A stretch of 64,000 nt of DNA, from NCBI RefSeq assembly GCF_012271765.1, contig NZ_VRKO01000014.1, forward strand, positions 124,001 to 188,000, in the 5' to 3' direction. How positions within the stretch are numbered: the first letter of the stretch is position 1; each line of letters opens with the position of its first letter. The translations under genes and the position numbers were made by a program. The notes under the pieces were generated by a model. The model did not search any database and was not told the origin of the DNA. It worked only from the letters and a program-made list of their open reading frames with translations. Below are positions 28,783 through 39,292 of the stretch, piece after piece. Origin of the DNA: Erwinia rhapontici (GTDB lineage: Bacteria > Pseudomonadota > Gammaproteobacteria > Enterobacterales > Enterobacteriaceae).

Positions 28783-29700
28783 GTGAAGCAAGGGGATATC
28801 GGTCGTTTAATGTTACTCGCGGCGATTTGGGGAGCCAGTTTTTTATTTATGCGCGTAGCCACTCCCTATTTTGGTTCGCTGAATACCGCGTTTTTACGCG
28901 TGGTGTTTGGCTGTGTTGGCCTGATAGCGCTGTTGCTGGTACTACGGACCCATATCGCCTTTCATGGTAAAGCGTTGCCGGCGATGTTACTGGGGGTGAT
29001 CAACTCGGCTGTGCCTTTTGTGATGTATTGCCTGGCGGCAAAATGGCTGCCTGCGGGCTATTCGGCGATCCTTAATGCCACTACACCGCTGATGGGTGTG
29101 CTTATTGGGGGTCTTTGTTTCAGTGAAACCTTTACGCTGAGAAAAATCGTTGGGGTGGTACTGGGCCTGGTGGGAATTGTACTGCTGACCACTACCGGCA
29201 GCCTGGCCCTGACACAGGAGGTGCTGCTGGGTATTGCCGCGTGTCTGGTGGCGACGGCTTGTTACGCCAGCGCCGGGTTTCTGACTAAAAAGTGGATTGG
29301 CGATCGCGGTGGTCTGGATGCCCGGCTGGTCGCGCTGGGCAGCCAGATTGGCGCCAGTATCTTTCTTCTTCCGGTGTTTATCGGTTCACTGATCATCCAG
29401 CCTGTCGTGCAGTGGAACCATCCAGGCGTATGGCTTTGTGTGCTGGCGCTGGGGCTGATCTGTACTGCCTGGGCTTATATTTTGTTCTTTCGTCTGATTG
29501 CCGATATTGGCCCGCTAAGAACGCTGACGGTGACTTTCCTCATCCCGCCGTTTGGCATTCTGTGGGGTTATCTGTTCCTTGGAGAAACCCTCTCAAAAGG
29601 ATTTATCGCCGGAGGATTGGTGATCATCGTCGCGGTATGGCTGGTCGCGGGGGGTATCAAGCCAAAACCAAAGATTAAAGAGGTGGTGATAAAACCCTGA
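28783..29700 (+). CDS. EamA/DMT family transporter
   Basis: A 305-aa inner-membrane transporter with ten hydrophobic segments in two EamA repeats (LAAIWGASFLFMRVATPYFG opening; second half AACLVATACYASAGFLTKKWI, ending FLIPPFGILWGYLFLGETLSKGFIAGGLVIIVAVWL). The substrate cannot be told from sequence; relatives export amino acids or metabolites. GTG 28783 is chosen because AGGAG (28772-28776) is six bases upstream; a GTG ten codons earlier has no such site. First GC-rich gene right of the T6SS island. Confidence 0.9.
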   Translation: MKQGDIGRLMLLAAIWGASFLFMRVATPYFGSLNTAFLRVVFGCVGLIALLLVLRTHIAFHGKALPAMLLGVINSAVPFVMYCLAAKWLPAGYSAILNATTPLMGVLIGGLCFSETFTLRKIVGVVLGLVGIVLLTTTGSLALTQEVLLGIAACLVATACYASAGFLTKKWIGDRGGLDARLVALGSQIGASIFLLPVFIGSLIIQPVVQWNHPGVWLCVLALGLICTAWAYILFFRLIADIGPLRTLTVTFLIPPFGILWGYLFLGETLSKGFIAGGLVIIVAVWLVAGGIKPKPKIKEVVIKP

Positions 29701-29750
29701 CGGAGCATGACTTCAAAGATGAACAGCTACGTTATTTAGTCATTATCAGC

Positions 29751-29773
29751 GCGACAGGGCAATGCCCTGTCGC
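29751..29773 (+). terminator. Hairpin after the EamA gene
   Basis: A perfect 10-bp stem, GCGACAGGGC and GCCCTGTCGC, with a 3-base loop, 50 bp after the stop. No T tract follows, so it may be a weak terminator or an mRNA-protecting hairpin. Confidence 0.5.
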
Positions 29774-29804
29774 CACCATATCGATTCCCCTGTTTTCACG
29801 CCCA

Positions 29805-29827
29805 TTTTTATACTTTCTTTACACCCC
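29805..29827 (+). promoter_or_regulatory. KdpE-type operator upstream of kdpF
   Basis: The run TTTTTATACTTTCTTTACA followed by CCCC, about 80 bp before kdpF, closely resembles the KdpE-binding sequence of the E. coli kdp promoter as I remember it (TTTATACTTTTTTTACACC). Its conservation implies the operon is still KdpE-controlled. Confidence 0.7.
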
Positions 29828-29904
29828 AGCCCTGCATTTTTACATCAACTTTGCACGCCACTCGCAACAATAGCGTTACTGAAAAACGCCTTTGGAGGTG
29901 TGTT

Positions 29905-29994
29905 GTGAGCGTCGCTGTCACTACTGGCATTGTGCTGGTCTGTTTGCTGCTGGGCTACCTGGTGTATGCCCTAATCCATGCGGAGGAATTCTAA
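29905..29994 (+). CDS. kdpF: KdpF small subunit of the K+-transporting ATPase
   Basis: A 29-residue single-span membrane peptide ([28 protein letters not shown]). KdpF stabilises the KdpFABC high-affinity potassium pump. GTG start with GGAGG upstream; the stop overlaps the kdpA start (TAATG). Length and the [12 protein letters not shown] end match the family. Confidence 0.93.
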   Translation: MSVAVTTGIVLVCLLLGYLVYALIHAEEF

Positions 29995-31679
29995 TGGCCG
30001 CACCTGCTTTTTTACTGATTGCCAGTTACATGGTGTTGCTGATGCTGTTGGCCCGTCCGCTTGGGAAAGGGCTGGCACGTCTGGTGGATGACCGTCCGCT
30101 CCCCGGATTGGCTGGTGCGGAACGCATCCTGTGGCGTCTTAGTGGTGTGGCCTCGGAAGGCATGAGCTGGCAGCGTTACCTTTGGGCGATCCTGCTGTTC
30201 AACGCCTGCGGCTTACTGCTGCTGTTTGTCATGCTGGCGAACCAGGCCAGTCTGCCGTTGAACCCTCAGCAGCTACCGGACCTCAGCTGGCATCTGGCGC
30301 TCAACACCGCCGTTAGCTTTGTCACCAACACTAACTGGCAGGCGTATGCCGGGGAAAGCACCCTGAGCTATTTCAGCCAGATGGTCGGGCTGACTGTTCA
30401 GAACTTCCTCTCGGCTGCCACCGGGATCGCCGTGGCCTTCGCGCTGATGCGCGGATTTGCTCGGCGAGCATTGGGGGAGCTGGGTAATGCCTGGCGCGAT
30501 ATTACCCGCATTACGCTGTATGTCCTGCTGCCGCTGTCGCTATTGATGGCATTGTTCCTCGTCAGCCAGGGTGTGTTGCAAAATGTCGACAGCTATCTGA
30601 GCCTGACCACGCTGGAAGGTGTGAAGCAGACGCTGCCGATGGGGCCTGTCGCTTCGCAGGAAGCGATCAAAATGATTGGCACCAACGGCGGTGGTTTCTT
30701 CAACGCCAACTCTGCTCATCCGTTTGAAAACCCGACGGTATACAGCAATTTTGTCCAGATGCTGGCGATCTTCCTGATCCCGGCAGGGTTGTGCTTTGCC
30801 TTCGGTGAGGTGGTGCGCGATACCCGTCAGGGACATGTGCTGCTGTGGACGATGTCACTGATGTTTATCCTGGCGGTGGCGGTGGTGATGTGGGCCGAGC
30901 TCAATGGGAATCCACACTTCCTCACGCTCGGTGCTGACAGCGCTATCAATATGGAAGGCAAGGAGACGCGCTTTGGCATCCTCAATTCCAGCCTGTTTGC
31001 GGTGATTACCACTGCAGCCTCCTGTGGTGCCGTCAACGCCATGCACGATTCGTTTACCGCACTTGGCGGCATGGTGCCGATGTGGCTGATGCAAATCGGG
31101 GAAGTGGTCTTCGGCGGCGTGGGTGCCGGGCTGTACGGCATGCTGCTGTTTGTGATGCTGGCGGTCTTTATCGCCGGGCTGATGATCGGTCGTTCCCCGG
31201 AATATCTCGGCAAGAAAATCGACGTATGGGAAATGAAAATGACCGCACTGGCGATCCTGGTGACACCGAGCCTGGTGCTGCTGGGCACGGCGCTGGCAAT
31301 GATGACTGAGGCCGGGCGCAGCGGCATGCTGAATCCCGGCATACATGGCTTCTCGGAAGTGCTGTATGCCGTCTCCTCGGCGGCCAATAACAACGGTAGC
31401 GCCTTTGCCGGGCTGAGTGCGAACACGCCGTTCTGGAACCTGCTGTTGGCGTTCTGCATGCTGGTGGGCCGCTTTGGCATCATTATTCCTGTACTGGCGA
31501 TTGCCGGTTCTCTGGCGCTGAAAAAGGTCCAGCCTGCTGGCCAGGGCACGCTGCCTACTCACGGGGCGCTGTTTATTGCCCTGCTGGCAGGCACCGTGCT
31601 GCTGGTCGGTGCGCTGACCTTTATCCCGGCACTGGCCTTAGGGCCGGTGGCGGAACATCTGCAAATGATCGGTCGTTAA
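29994..31679 (+). CDS. kdpA: K+-transporting ATPase KdpA, potassium-binding subunit
   Basis: A 561-aa channel-like subunit that binds and translocates K+ in the KdpFABC pump. Multiple membrane segments; selectivity-filter-type motifs are visible, such as [40 protein letters not shown] and [15 protein letters not shown]. The ATG is at 29994, overlapping the kdpF stop, with GGAGG upstream. Order and size are standard. Confidence 0.98.
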   Translation: MAAPAFLLIASYMVLLMLLARPLGKGLARLVDDRPLPGLAGAERILWRLSGVASEGMSWQRYLWAILLFNACGLLLLFVMLANQASLPLNPQQLPDLSWHLALNTAVSFVTNTNWQAYAGESTLSYFSQMVGLTVQNFLSAATGIAVAFALMRGFARRALGELGNAWRDITRITLYVLLPLSLLMALFLVSQGVLQNVDSYLSLTTLEGVKQTLPMGPVASQEAIKMIGTNGGGFFNANSAHPFENPTVYSNFVQMLAIFLIPAGLCFAFGEVVRDTRQGHVLLWTMSLMFILAVAVVMWAELNGNPHFLTLGADSAINMEGKETRFGILNSSLFAVITTAASCGAVNAMHDSFTALGGMVPMWLMQIGEVVFGGVGAGLYGMLLFVMLAVFIAGLMIGRSPEYLGKKIDVWEMKMTALAILVTPSLVLLGTALAMMTEAGRSGMLNPGIHGFSEVLYAVSSAANNNGSAFAGLSANTPFWNLLLAFCMLVGRFGIIIPVLAIAGSLALKKVQPAGQGTLPTHGALFIALLAGTVLLVGALTFIPALALGPVAEHLQMIGR

Positions 31680-31695
31680 CGGGCGGAGAAGAGAC

Positions 31696-33744
31696 ATGAG
31701 TCGTAATCAACAGGCGCTGTTTGATGGGGCGCTGATGCGTGTCGCGCTGCTCGATGCGTTGAAAAAACTGGACCCGCGCATTCAGGTACGCAACCCGGTG
31801 ATGTTTGTGGTGTGGTTGGGCAGCGTGCTGACCACGCTGCTGGCCATTGCAATGGCGGCCGGGAAAACCCCGGGTGAAACGGGCTTCACTGCCGCCATCG
31901 CCGTCTGGCTGTGGTTTACCGTGCTGTTTGCCAATATGGCGGAAGCGCTGGCAGAAGGGCGCAGTAAAGCACAGGCTAATAGCCTGAAGGGCATCGCCAA
32001 AACCAGTTTTGCCAAAAAGCTGGCCGCGCCGGAGTACACTGCCCGTCAGCAGTCTGTGTCCGCAGAATCCCTGCGCAAAGGCGACTGGGTACTGGTGGAA
32101 GCGGGCGATATGATCCCCTGCGACGGCGAAGTCTTGGTGGGTGGCGCATCGGTGGATGAAAGCGCCATCACCGGCGAATCGGCGCCCGTCATCCGCGAAT
32201 CTGGCGGTGACTTCTCATCCGTCACCGGCGGTACACGGATTCTCTCCGACTGGCTGGTGGTGCAGTGCAGCGTCAACCCGGGGGAAACCTTCCTCGACCG
32301 GATGATCGCGATGGTGGAAGGGGCGAAACGGCGTAAAACGCCGAATGAGATCGCCCTGACTATTCTGCTGGTGGCGCTGACCATCGTGTTTGTGCTGGCC
32401 ACCGCCACGCTCTGGCCGTTTACCGCCTGGGCAGGGACGCCAGTGAGCCTGACGGTGCTGGTGGCGCTGCTGGTATGTCTGATCCCCACCACAATCGGCG
32501 GTTTGCTGTCGGCGATTGGCGTGGCGGGCATGAGCCGTATGCTGGGGGCCAACGTGATCGCCACCAGCGGCCGTGCGGTAGAAGCGGCGGGGGATGTTGA
32601 TGTATTGCTGCTGGATAAAACTGGCACCATTACGCTGGGTAATCGCCAGGCAACGCAATTCCTGCCAGCCGCGGGTATCAGTGAACAGCAGCTGGCCGAT
32701 GCCGCACAGCTGGCCTCACTGGCCGATGAAACCCCGGAAGGGCGCAGTATTGTGGTGCTGGCGAAGCAGAAATTTAATCTGCGCGAACGCGACCTGAAAA
32801 GCCTGGATGCCACTTTTATTCCATTCTCGGCGCAGACGCGCATGAGCGGGGTCAACGTGCAGCAGCGCACGGTGCGTAAAGGTGCGGTTGATGCGGTGCG
32901 CCGCTATATCGACAGCAACGGCGGCCAGTTCCCGCCAGAGGTTAACGGCATGGTGGAACAGGTGGCGCGTGCGGGCGGCACACCGCTGGTCGTCTGTGAT
33001 GGTGTAACGGTACTGGGCGTGGTGGAGCTGAAGGACATTGTGAAGGGCGGCATTAAAGAGCGCTTCGCCGAGTTGCGAAAAATGGGCATTAAAACAGTGA
33101 TGATCACCGGGGATAACCCGCTGACCGCCGCCGCGATCGCCGCCGAGGCTGGCGTGGATGATTTCCTGTCAGAAGCGACCCCCGAAGCCAAGCTGGCACT
33201 CATCCGTCAGTATCAGGCCGAAGGACGGCTGGTGGCGATGACCGGAGATGGCACCAACGATGCCCCGGCACTGGCGCAGGCTGATGTGGCGGTGGCCATG
33301 AACTCCGGTACCCAGGCGGCAAAAGAGGCGGGTAACATGGTCGATCTCGACTCCAACCCGACCAAACTGCTGGAAGTGGTGCATATCGGCAAACAGATGC
33401 TGATGACGCGCGGTTCCCTGACCACATTCAGTATCGCTAACGATGTGGCAAAGTATTTTGCCATTATCCCGGCCGCGTTTGCTGCCACGCTGCCGCAGCT
33501 CAATATGCTGAACGTGATGCAGTTGCACTCACCCAACTCCGCCATTCTGTCAGCGGTGATCTTCAACGCGCTGGTGATTGTGTTCCTGATCCCGCTGGCG
33601 TTGAAAGGGGTGAGCTATCGCCCGCTGAGTGCTGCCGCGCTACTGCGTCGTAATCTGTGGTTGTATGGTGTCGGCGGCCTGCTGGTGCCATTCGCTGGGA
33701 TTAAACTGATTGATATGTTACTGACCCTTCTGGGCATGGCATAA
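31696..33744 (+). CDS. kdpB: K+-transporting P-type ATPase KdpB, catalytic subunit
   Basis: A 682-aa P-type ATPase energising K+ uptake. It contains TGES (ITGESAPV), the phosphorylated DKTGT ([11 protein letters not shown], near residue 307), and [22 protein letters not shown] and [21 protein letters not shown] of the P and hinge regions. The inhibitory-phosphorylation TGES serine is present. The gap to kdpA is 16 bp. Confidence 0.98.
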   Translation: MSRNQQALFDGALMRVALLDALKKLDPRIQVRNPVMFVVWLGSVLTTLLAIAMAAGKTPGETGFTAAIAVWLWFTVLFANMAEALAEGRSKAQANSLKGIAKTSFAKKLAAPEYTARQQSVSAESLRKGDWVLVEAGDMIPCDGEVLVGGASVDESAITGESAPVIRESGGDFSSVTGGTRILSDWLVVQCSVNPGETFLDRMIAMVEGAKRRKTPNEIALTILLVALTIVFVLATATLWPFTAWAGTPVSLTVLVALLVCLIPTTIGGLLSAIGVAGMSRMLGANVIATSGRAVEAAGDVDVLLLDKTGTITLGNRQATQFLPAAGISEQQLADAAQLASLADETPEGRSIVVLAKQKFNLRERDLKSLDATFIPFSAQTRMSGVNVQQRTVRKGAVDAVRRYIDSNGGQFPPEVNGMVEQVARAGGTPLVVCDGVTVLGVVELKDIVKGGIKERFAELRKMGIKTVMITGDNPLTAAAIAAEAGVDDFLSEATPEAKLALIRQYQAEGRLVAMTGDGTNDAPALAQADVAVAMNSGTQAAKEAGNMVDLDSNPTKLLEVVHIGKQMLMTRGSLTTFSIANDVAKYFAIIPAAFAATLPQLNMLNVMQLHSPNSAILSAVIFNALVIVFLIPLALKGVSYRPLSAAALLRRNLWLYGVGGLLVPFAGIKLIDMLLTLLGMA

Positions 33745-33751
33745 GGAAAAT

Positions 33752-34327
33752 ATGATGAGCCAATTACGTCCTGCTCTGTTTTTACTGATATTACTGACGC
33801 TGGTCACCGGGCTGCTCTATCCTCTGTTAACCACCGGGCTGGCGCAGTGGTGGTTCCCGCAGCAGGCCAATGGTTCGCTGTTACGCCAGGAGGGTACCGT
33901 GCGCGGTTCGGCCCTGATCGGCCAGAATTTTACGCGTGCTGATTATTTCCAGGGGCGGCCATCGGCCACGGGTGATGCGGCGTATAATCCGCTGGCCTCT
34001 TCTGGCAGCAATCTGGCGGGCAGCAACCCTGCGCTGGACAAGGCGATTGTTGAACGCGTGGCGGCACTGCGTGCGGCGAACCCGCAGGCCAGCCATCAGG
34101 TGCCGGTGGATCTGGTCACTGCCAGCGGCAGCGGGCTGGACCCGCAGATTTCACCTGCGGCAGCGCACTGGCAGGCAGCACGCGTAGCGCAGGCACGCCA
34201 GCTTCCACTGGAAACGGTTGAACGGCTCATTGCCGATAATACGATGACGCCGCGCCCGGCGTTTATCGGGGAGCCGGGTGTGAATGTGCTGGCGCTGAAC
34301 CTGGCACTGGATGCATTACAGCGTTAA
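33752..34327 (+). CDS. kdpC: K+-transporting ATPase KdpC subunit
   Basis: A 191-aa single-span periplasmic subunit that assists ATP binding by KdpB. N-terminal anchor ([32 protein letters not shown]), then [37 protein letters not shown] and [27 protein letters not shown], all family hallmarks. ATG 33752 or the adjacent ATG 33755; AAGGA precedes. The 3' gap to kdpD (114 bp) holds a palindromic repeat. Confidence 0.97.
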   Translation: MMSQLRPALFLLILLTLVTGLLYPLLTTGLAQWWFPQQANGSLLRQEGTVRGSALIGQNFTRADYFQGRPSATGDAAYNPLASSGSNLAGSNPALDKAIVERVAALRAANPQASHQVPVDLVTASGSGLDPQISPAAAHWQAARVAQARQLPLETVERLIADNTMTPRPAFIGEPGVNVLALNLALDALQR

Positions 34328-34395
34328 ACCCTGACGGGTCGGGTATGCCCACCACTACGGTGGTAAGGGCTCGCTCACCTGCGAAACTCGCGTAG

Positions 34396-34415
34396 GGGCG
34401 AGGCATGTCTCGCCC
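34396..34415. repeat. Palindromic extragenic repeat between kdpC and kdpD
   Basis: GGGCGAGGCATGTCTCGCCC, one mismatch from a perfect 20-bp palindrome, preceded by GTAG and within a 114-bp gap that also has a short CCACCACTACGGTGG inverted repeat. Same family as the arrays at 41393 and 61746. Confidence 0.8.
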
Positions 34416-34441
34416 GTTGTTTTCCCTGTTTAAGGAATCGG

Positions 34442-37123
34442 ATGAACGACGAACTCCAGCGCCCTGATCCGGATGCGCTGCTACGCCTGGCGGCAGAAAG
34501 CCATCGCGGTAAGCTGAAAATTTACTTTGGTGCCTGTGCTGGTGTGGGAAAAACGTGGGCGATGCTCCAGGAGGCCCGCCGTCTGCGTGCACAGGGGCTG
34601 GAGGTGCTGGTAGGCGTGGTGGAAACCCACAACCGCCCGGAAACGGCTGCGTTGCTGGCCGGGCTGACCCTGCTGCCGCGACGGGCCACCGGGCAGCATC
34701 GCCACCCCGAATTTGACCTTGATGCAGCGCTGGCCAGCCATCCGGCAGTGATTCTGATGGACGAACTGGCGCACAGTAACGCCCGTGGCTCACGCCACCC
34801 GAAACGCTGGCAGGACATTGAAGAGCTACTGGATGCCGGTATTGACGTGATCACCACGGTCAACGTTCAGCATCTGGAAAGCCTGAACGATGTGGTTGGC
34901 GGCGTGACCGGCATCCGCGTGCGCGAAACCGTGCCTGACCCGTTTTTCGATGCTGCTGACGATGTGGTGCTGGTGGACCTGCCGCCGGATGACCTGCGTC
35001 AGCGGTTGAAAGAGGGAAAAGTTTATATCGGTGAGGGCGCAGAACGCGCCATCGAAAACTTCTTCCGTAAAGGTAACTTGATCGCTCTGCGCGAGCTGGC
35101 GCTGCGGCGCACCGCCGATCGCGTCGATGACCAGATGCGTGCCTGGCGTGATACTCAGGGACGGGAAAAAGTCTGGCACACGCGTGATGCCATTCTGTTG
35201 TGCATTGGTGATAACAGTGGCAGTGAAAAGCTGGTGCGCAGTGCTGCCCGGTTAGCGGCCCGGCTCGACAGTGTCTGGCATGCTGTTTATGTCGAAACCC
35301 CACGTCTGCATCGCCTCTCTGAAGCGCGGCGGCGCGGCATTCTGCGGACGCTGCAACTGGCGCAAGAGCTCGGTGCGGAAACCGCCACGCTTTCAGACCC
35401 GAGCGAAGCCAGTGCGGTGCTGCGTTACGCTCGCGAGCACAACCTTGGCAAAATTATTATCGGCCGCCGTCCGACCCGCCGCTGGTGGCGCGAACGTTTT
35501 GCCGACCGTCTGGGCGAACTGGGGCCGGATCTCGATATTCTGATCGTCGCGCTGGATGACCCGCCGCCAGATGCCGTCAGTCCACTGGCTCCACGCGCAG
35601 GCGGAGGCGGCAATGAAGGAAAATGGCATGCACAACTGCGGGGTTGCGCCGCCGCGTTGTTACTCTGTGCGCTGGTGACCGTTGCCGGGCGCTGGCTGCT
35701 ACCGGCGGTCGATTCGGTTAACCTGGTGATGGTTTACCTGCTGGCCGTGGTGATTGTCGCGCTGCGTTACGGGCGCTGGCCGTCGGTGGTGGCGACACTG
35801 CTGAACATTGTCGCCTTTGATTTAGTGTTTGTGGCACCCACTGGCACGATGGCGGTGTCGGACGTGCAGTACCTGGTCACCTTCGGCGTGATGCTGGCGG
35901 TCGGCGTGATCGTCGGTAATCTGACCGCCGGGGTGCGCTATCAGGCACGGGTGGCGCGCTATCGTGAACAGCGGGCGCACCATTTGTATGAAATGGCCAA
36001 AGCCCTTAGCCGGGCGCTCAGTCAGCGTGATATTGCCGCCACGCTCCAGCGCAGCGTAGAGAGCACCTTGCAGGCCCGCAGTGAGCTTTATCTGCCTGAT
36101 GAACAGGGCGAGCTGGTCGCGGTGGGGGAAGCCCATCTCAGTGCCGTACCGGACCGGGCAATTGCCCGCTGGAGCTTTGATAAAGGCCAGCCCGCCGGGG
36201 CCGGAACCGATACGCTGCCCGGTGTTCCCTGGCAGATGCTGCCGCTGAAAAGCGGCAGTGAAACACTGGGCCTGTTGATCCTTGAACCTCTCAACCTGCG
36301 TCAGCTGATGATCCCCGAACAGCAGCGATTGGTCGAAACGTTCACCGTGCTGATCGCCAACGCCTTAGAACGTATGAATCTTAGCCAGCGTGAGGCGGTG
36401 TCCAGGCTGGCGGCCGAGCGCGAACAGCTGCGTAATGCGCTGTTATCTGCGCTCTCCCATGACCTGCGCACCCCGCTGACGGTGCTGTTTGGTCAGGCTG
36501 AAATTCTGACGCTCGACCTGGCTTCAGAGCACTCACCATATGCTCCGCAGGCCAGTGCCATGCGAGAGCAGACGTTGAACACCATCCGGCTGGTGAATAA
36601 TCTGCTGGATATGGCGCGGTTGCAGTCCGGCGGCTTTCATCTGAAACGTGAGTGGATGGCACTGGATGAATTGGTCGGCAGCACGTTGCGCCAGCTCTCC
36701 GTACTGCTGGCCGGACGCAATATCGCGCTCGATCTGCCGCCGATGCTGCTGATGGATGTCGATGGTCCACTGATGGAGCGTGTGTTAAGCAATCTGCTGG
36801 AAAATGCACTGAAATATGCAGGTCCTGCGGCGAACATCGGCATACGTGCCACACAGTCGTCAGCGCAGCGGCTGATGCTCGAAGTGTGGGATGACGGCCC
36901 GGGCATTGCTGGTGGGCAGGAGCAGTTGATTTTCGAGAAGTTCTCCCGGGGCAACAAAGAGTCGGCCGTGCCGGGTGTCGGGCTGGGGCTGGCGATTTGT
37001 CAGGCGATAGTCACTTTGCATGATGGCACCATCCATGCGGAGAACCGGCCGCAGGGCGGTGCTCGTTTTATCATTACGCTGCCGCTTACTCCGCCGCCGG
37101 TGATTGAGGATTATGCGGAATAG
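34442..37123 (+). CDS. kdpD: Sensor histidine kinase KdpD
   Basis: An 893-aa full-length KdpD sensing K+ limitation or turgor. N-terminal KdpD domain with Walker A GACAGVGKTWAML and MDELAHSN, a USP-like domain (ILLCIGDNSGSEKLVRSAARLAARL), four closely spaced membrane segments (about residues 400-500, DUF4118), a GAF-like linker, the HisKA box (ALLSALSHDLRTPLTVLFGQAEIL) and the ATPase (NLLENALKYAG, DDGPGI, GVGLGLAICQAIV). All catalytic motifs are intact. The expected kdpE does not follow: the stop is succeeded by a palindromic repeat and an antisense esterase gene. Confidence 0.98.
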   Translation: MNDELQRPDPDALLRLAAESHRGKLKIYFGACAGVGKTWAMLQEARRLRAQGLEVLVGVVETHNRPETAALLAGLTLLPRRATGQHRHPEFDLDAALASHPAVILMDELAHSNARGSRHPKRWQDIEELLDAGIDVITTVNVQHLESLNDVVGGVTGIRVRETVPDPFFDAADDVVLVDLPPDDLRQRLKEGKVYIGEGAERAIENFFRKGNLIALRELALRRTADRVDDQMRAWRDTQGREKVWHTRDAILLCIGDNSGSEKLVRSAARLAARLDSVWHAVYVETPRLHRLSEARRRGILRTLQLAQELGAETATLSDPSEASAVLRYAREHNLGKIIIGRRPTRRWWRERFADRLGELGPDLDILIVALDDPPPDAVSPLAPRAGGGGNEGKWHAQLRGCAAALLLCALVTVAGRWLLPAVDSVNLVMVYLLAVVIVALRYGRWPSVVATLLNIVAFDLVFVAPTGTMAVSDVQYLVTFGVMLAVGVIVGNLTAGVRYQARVARYREQRAHHLYEMAKALSRALSQRDIAATLQRSVESTLQARSELYLPDEQGELVAVGEAHLSAVPDRAIARWSFDKGQPAGAGTDTLPGVPWQMLPLKSGSETLGLLILEPLNLRQLMIPEQQRLVETFTVLIANALERMNLSQREAVSRLAAEREQLRNALLSALSHDLRTPLTVLFGQAEILTLDLASEHSPYAPQASAMREQTLNTIRLVNNLLDMARLQSGGFHLKREWMALDELVGSTLRQLSVLLAGRNIALDLPPMLLMDVDGPLMERVLSNLLENALKYAGPAANIGIRATQSSAQRLMLEVWDDGPGIAGGQEQLIFEKFSRGNKESAVPGVGLGLAICQAIVTLHDGTIHAENRPQGGARFIITLPLTPPPVIEDYAE

Positions 37124-37130
37124 ATCGAGC

Positions 37131-37182
37131 CGGCATGCCCGGCCCCTACGGGGATCACGGCAGGGCGAGGCATATCTCGCCC
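37131..37182. repeat. Palindromic repeat pair after kdpD
   Basis: Two members of the extragenic palindrome family: an imperfect CCGGCATGCCCGGCCCC copy just after the kdpD stop and GGGCGAGGCATATCTCGCCC at 37163-37182, separated by CTACGGGGATCACGGCA. They fill the position where kdpE would begin, and the second ends 4 bp before the stop of the convergent esterase. Confidence 0.75.
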
Positions 37183-37185
37183 GTT

Positions 37186-37788
37186 TCACCCCAGACGTGC
37201 AGCAATAAACGCCACTGCCTTTTGTGCACCCTGAGCCGAAATGGTGTGCCCGATGCCCGGCTCAAACTGGCTGCTGACCTGCACACCCAGAGCGCGCAGA
37301 CGCTGCTCTGCCGATTCGCTTTCCTGTACCGGGATCACCCCATCGGCCATGCCGTGCACCAGCAGTACCGGCGTATTCAGCGCCGGAGTGAACGGCTGTG
37401 GTGATGACAGTCGACCTGAGAATGCCACCATCCCGGCTACCGGCCAGCGGCCTGACACCAGCGTATCGAGCGCCATAATCGAGCCCTGCGAGAAGCCGAC
37501 CAGCACCACCTTATCCAGATGCTCGCTCATCTGATGCCGATCGAGGATCGCCTGGAGAGTCTGGTCAAAGGCGGCACGCGCTTCTGCCACACGTGCAGGG
37601 CGGTTTTCCGGCGTAATACCCGCCAGGCTAAACCACTGCCAGCCTGCACCCTGTTCAAAGTGGTACGGTGCATTGGGGCTGGCAAAGCTTACGCCTGGCA
37701 GGGAGGGCGCCCAGTGGTCTCCCAGGCCTGCCAGATCATCGCCGCTGCTGCCAACGCCGTGCAGTAAAATAACTAATCCTTTCGACAT
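37186..37788 (-). CDS. Carboxylesterase (phospholipase/carboxylesterase family, YpfH-like)
   Basis: A 200-aa cytosolic alpha/beta hydrolase. The oxyanion segment LVILLHGVGSSGDD, the nucleophile elbow GFSQGS (Ser about residue 102), the acid in HGMADGVIP and the His in GIGHTIS form the triad. Size and motifs match the small esterase family that includes E. coli YpfH. The substrate is unknown. It is followed upstream by yqjG with a 20-bp gap, suggesting co-transcription. Confidence 0.9.
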   Translation of the reverse strand: MSKGLVILLHGVGSSGDDLAGLGDHWAPSLPGVSFASPNAPYHFEQGAGWQWFSLAGITPENRPARVAEARAAFDQTLQAILDRHQMSEHLDKVVLVGFSQGSIMALDTLVSGRWPVAGMVAFSGRLSSPQPFTPALNTPVLLVHGMADGVIPVQESESAEQRLRALGVQVSSQFEPGIGHTISAQGAQKAVAFIAARLG

Positions 37789-37808
37789 TGTTCGCCTCGT
37801 AAATCAGA

Positions 37809-38750
37809 TTAAAAACCGTAGCCGCTCATGTCTGGCCCGGCGGGCACAATCCCGTTAGGGTTCAGTGCCTTAATAGAGTAATAACCCTGCTTAATATGGT
37901 CGATGCTGACCGTTTCACGCACGCCGGGGATCGCCAGCAGACGTTGCAGGTAAGCATTCAGCGCCGGGAAGTCCCGTAACTGGCGCAGGTTGCACTTAAA
38001 CAGACCGTGATAGGCAACTTCAAAGCGAATCAGCGTCACGAACAGGCGAATATCGGCTTCGGTCAGAACAGCATCAAACAGATAAGGACCACTGTTGCTC
38101 AGACGCGTTTCCAGCTCAGCCAGCATGCCGAACACATCATTAAAGGCTTCACGGTAGCTGATGGCGGTGGTGGCAAACCCGGCGCGATAAACACCGTTGT
38201 TCAGTCGGGGATAGATCTCCGCGTTCAGCGCGTCAATCTCTGCACGCAGGGATTCAGGGTACAGATCGACAGACTGTGTTGCCAGCGCACCAAAGCCACT
38301 GTTGAACATGCGTACGATATCCGCCGATTCATTACTGACGATGGTGCCGGTTTTTTTGTCCCACAACACCGGCACCGTTGCCCGCCCGGTGAAACTGTCG
38401 TCGGCGCGGGTATACAGCTGATGCAGATATTCCGCGTGGTTCAGAGTATCGCGGTCGGCACCCGGGAAGTCGCCAAAGTGCCAGCCTTCATCGGTCAGCT
38501 GTGGCTCAACGACGGAGACGCTGATGACCTCCTCCAGCCCTTTCAGCTTACGGGCGATTAATGTGCGTGACGCCCACGGGCAGATCAGCGCCACATACAA
38601 ATGGTAGCGATCTGGCTCTGCGAGGAAGCCACTGCTGCCATCCGCCGTCACCCAATGACGGAAGCTTGAGGTCTGCCGGACAAAGCCGCCTTTTTCATCG
38701 GTGGCCTGTACCGGGTGCCACTCTGCCGTCCATTTACCGTTTACCAGCAT
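37809..38750 (-). CDS. yqjG: Glutathionyl-hydroquinone reductase YqjG
   Basis: A 313-aa Xi-class glutathione transferase that reduces glutathionyl-hydroquinones. The thioredoxin-like N-domain holds the catalytic Cys in ALICPWASRTLIARKLKGLE, followed by TVPVLWDKKTGTIVSNESADIVRMFN and an all-helical C-domain with TEADIRLFVTLIRFE. Adjacent to a yqjF-like gene, as in E. coli. Confidence 0.94.
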   Translation of the reverse strand: MLVNGKWTAEWHPVQATDEKGGFVRQTSSFRHWVTADGSSGFLAEPDRYHLYVALICPWASRTLIARKLKGLEEVISVSVVEPQLTDEGWHFGDFPGADRDTLNHAEYLHQLYTRADDSFTGRATVPVLWDKKTGTIVSNESADIVRMFNSGFGALATQSVDLYPESLRAEIDALNAEIYPRLNNGVYRAGFATTAISYREAFNDVFGMLAELETRLSNSGPYLFDAVLTEADIRLFVTLIRFEVAYHGLFKCNLRQLRDFPALNAYLQRLLAIPGVRETVSIDHIKQGYYSIKALNPNGIVPAGPDMSGYGF

Positions 38751-38760
38751 CAGTCGTTCC

Positions 38761-39177
38761 TCAGTTCAGGCGTGAAGCAGGCAGGGAGGCTTTCAGCGCG
38801 TATTTTCCGTCACCGATCAACGCCAGTACCAGCAGGCTGATTGTCCAGAATACCGGGTATTCCCAGCCGCCGTTCGGGTTGGTGAACCAGAAACCCGCCG
38901 CACCGTGCACTGTAGCAATCGCACCCAGCAGTACCGGGATCAGCAGCAGCGCGGCAATGCGTGGGCGGTAGCCAACAATCAGTGCCACAGCGCCCAGTAC
39001 TTCCCAGGCGATGGTGACGTAAGCCAGCCCACCGGGCAGGCCCAGTGACTCAAAGAATTTCGCGGTGCCAGCCGGGGTGAAAACAAAAAACTTCAGGCCA
39101 GCGTGCGCCAGGAACAGGATGCCAAGCGAAAGACGCAGGATCAGCGCGGCCCAGGGGGCGGTACGGGTATCAGTCAT
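38761..39177 (-). CDS. yqjF: DoxX family membrane protein YqjF
   Basis: A 138-aa protein with four membrane segments; ALILRLSLGILFLAHAGLKFF opens the DoxX domain and GWEYPVFWTISLLVLALIG closes it. E. coli yqjF sits next to yqjG in the same order, and the pair is linked to quinone or aromatic stress. The gap to yqjG is 10 bp, so they form an operon. A 115-bp gap separates it from the LysR gene upstream. Confidence 0.9.
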   Translation of the reverse strand: MTDTRTAPWAALILRLSLGILFLAHAGLKFFVFTPAGTAKFFESLGLPGGLAYVTIAWEVLGAVALIVGYRPRIAALLLIPVLLGAIATVHGAAGFWFTNPNGGWEYPVFWTISLLVLALIGDGKYALKASLPASRLN

Positions 39178-39292
39178 GATGAGATGCCTTATAACGTGTG
39201 AGTGTCAGGGTTGATAAAACACACTCTACACTCATTCCTCCGCACTGATTATCCTGCCATTCGCGCAATGATTACTTCCATATTGGAAGTAA

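Noticed and set aside
30827..31562. Long minus-strand frames opposite kdpA
   Set aside because: Typical antisense frames of GC-rich coding DNA; kdpA matches its family over its full length.
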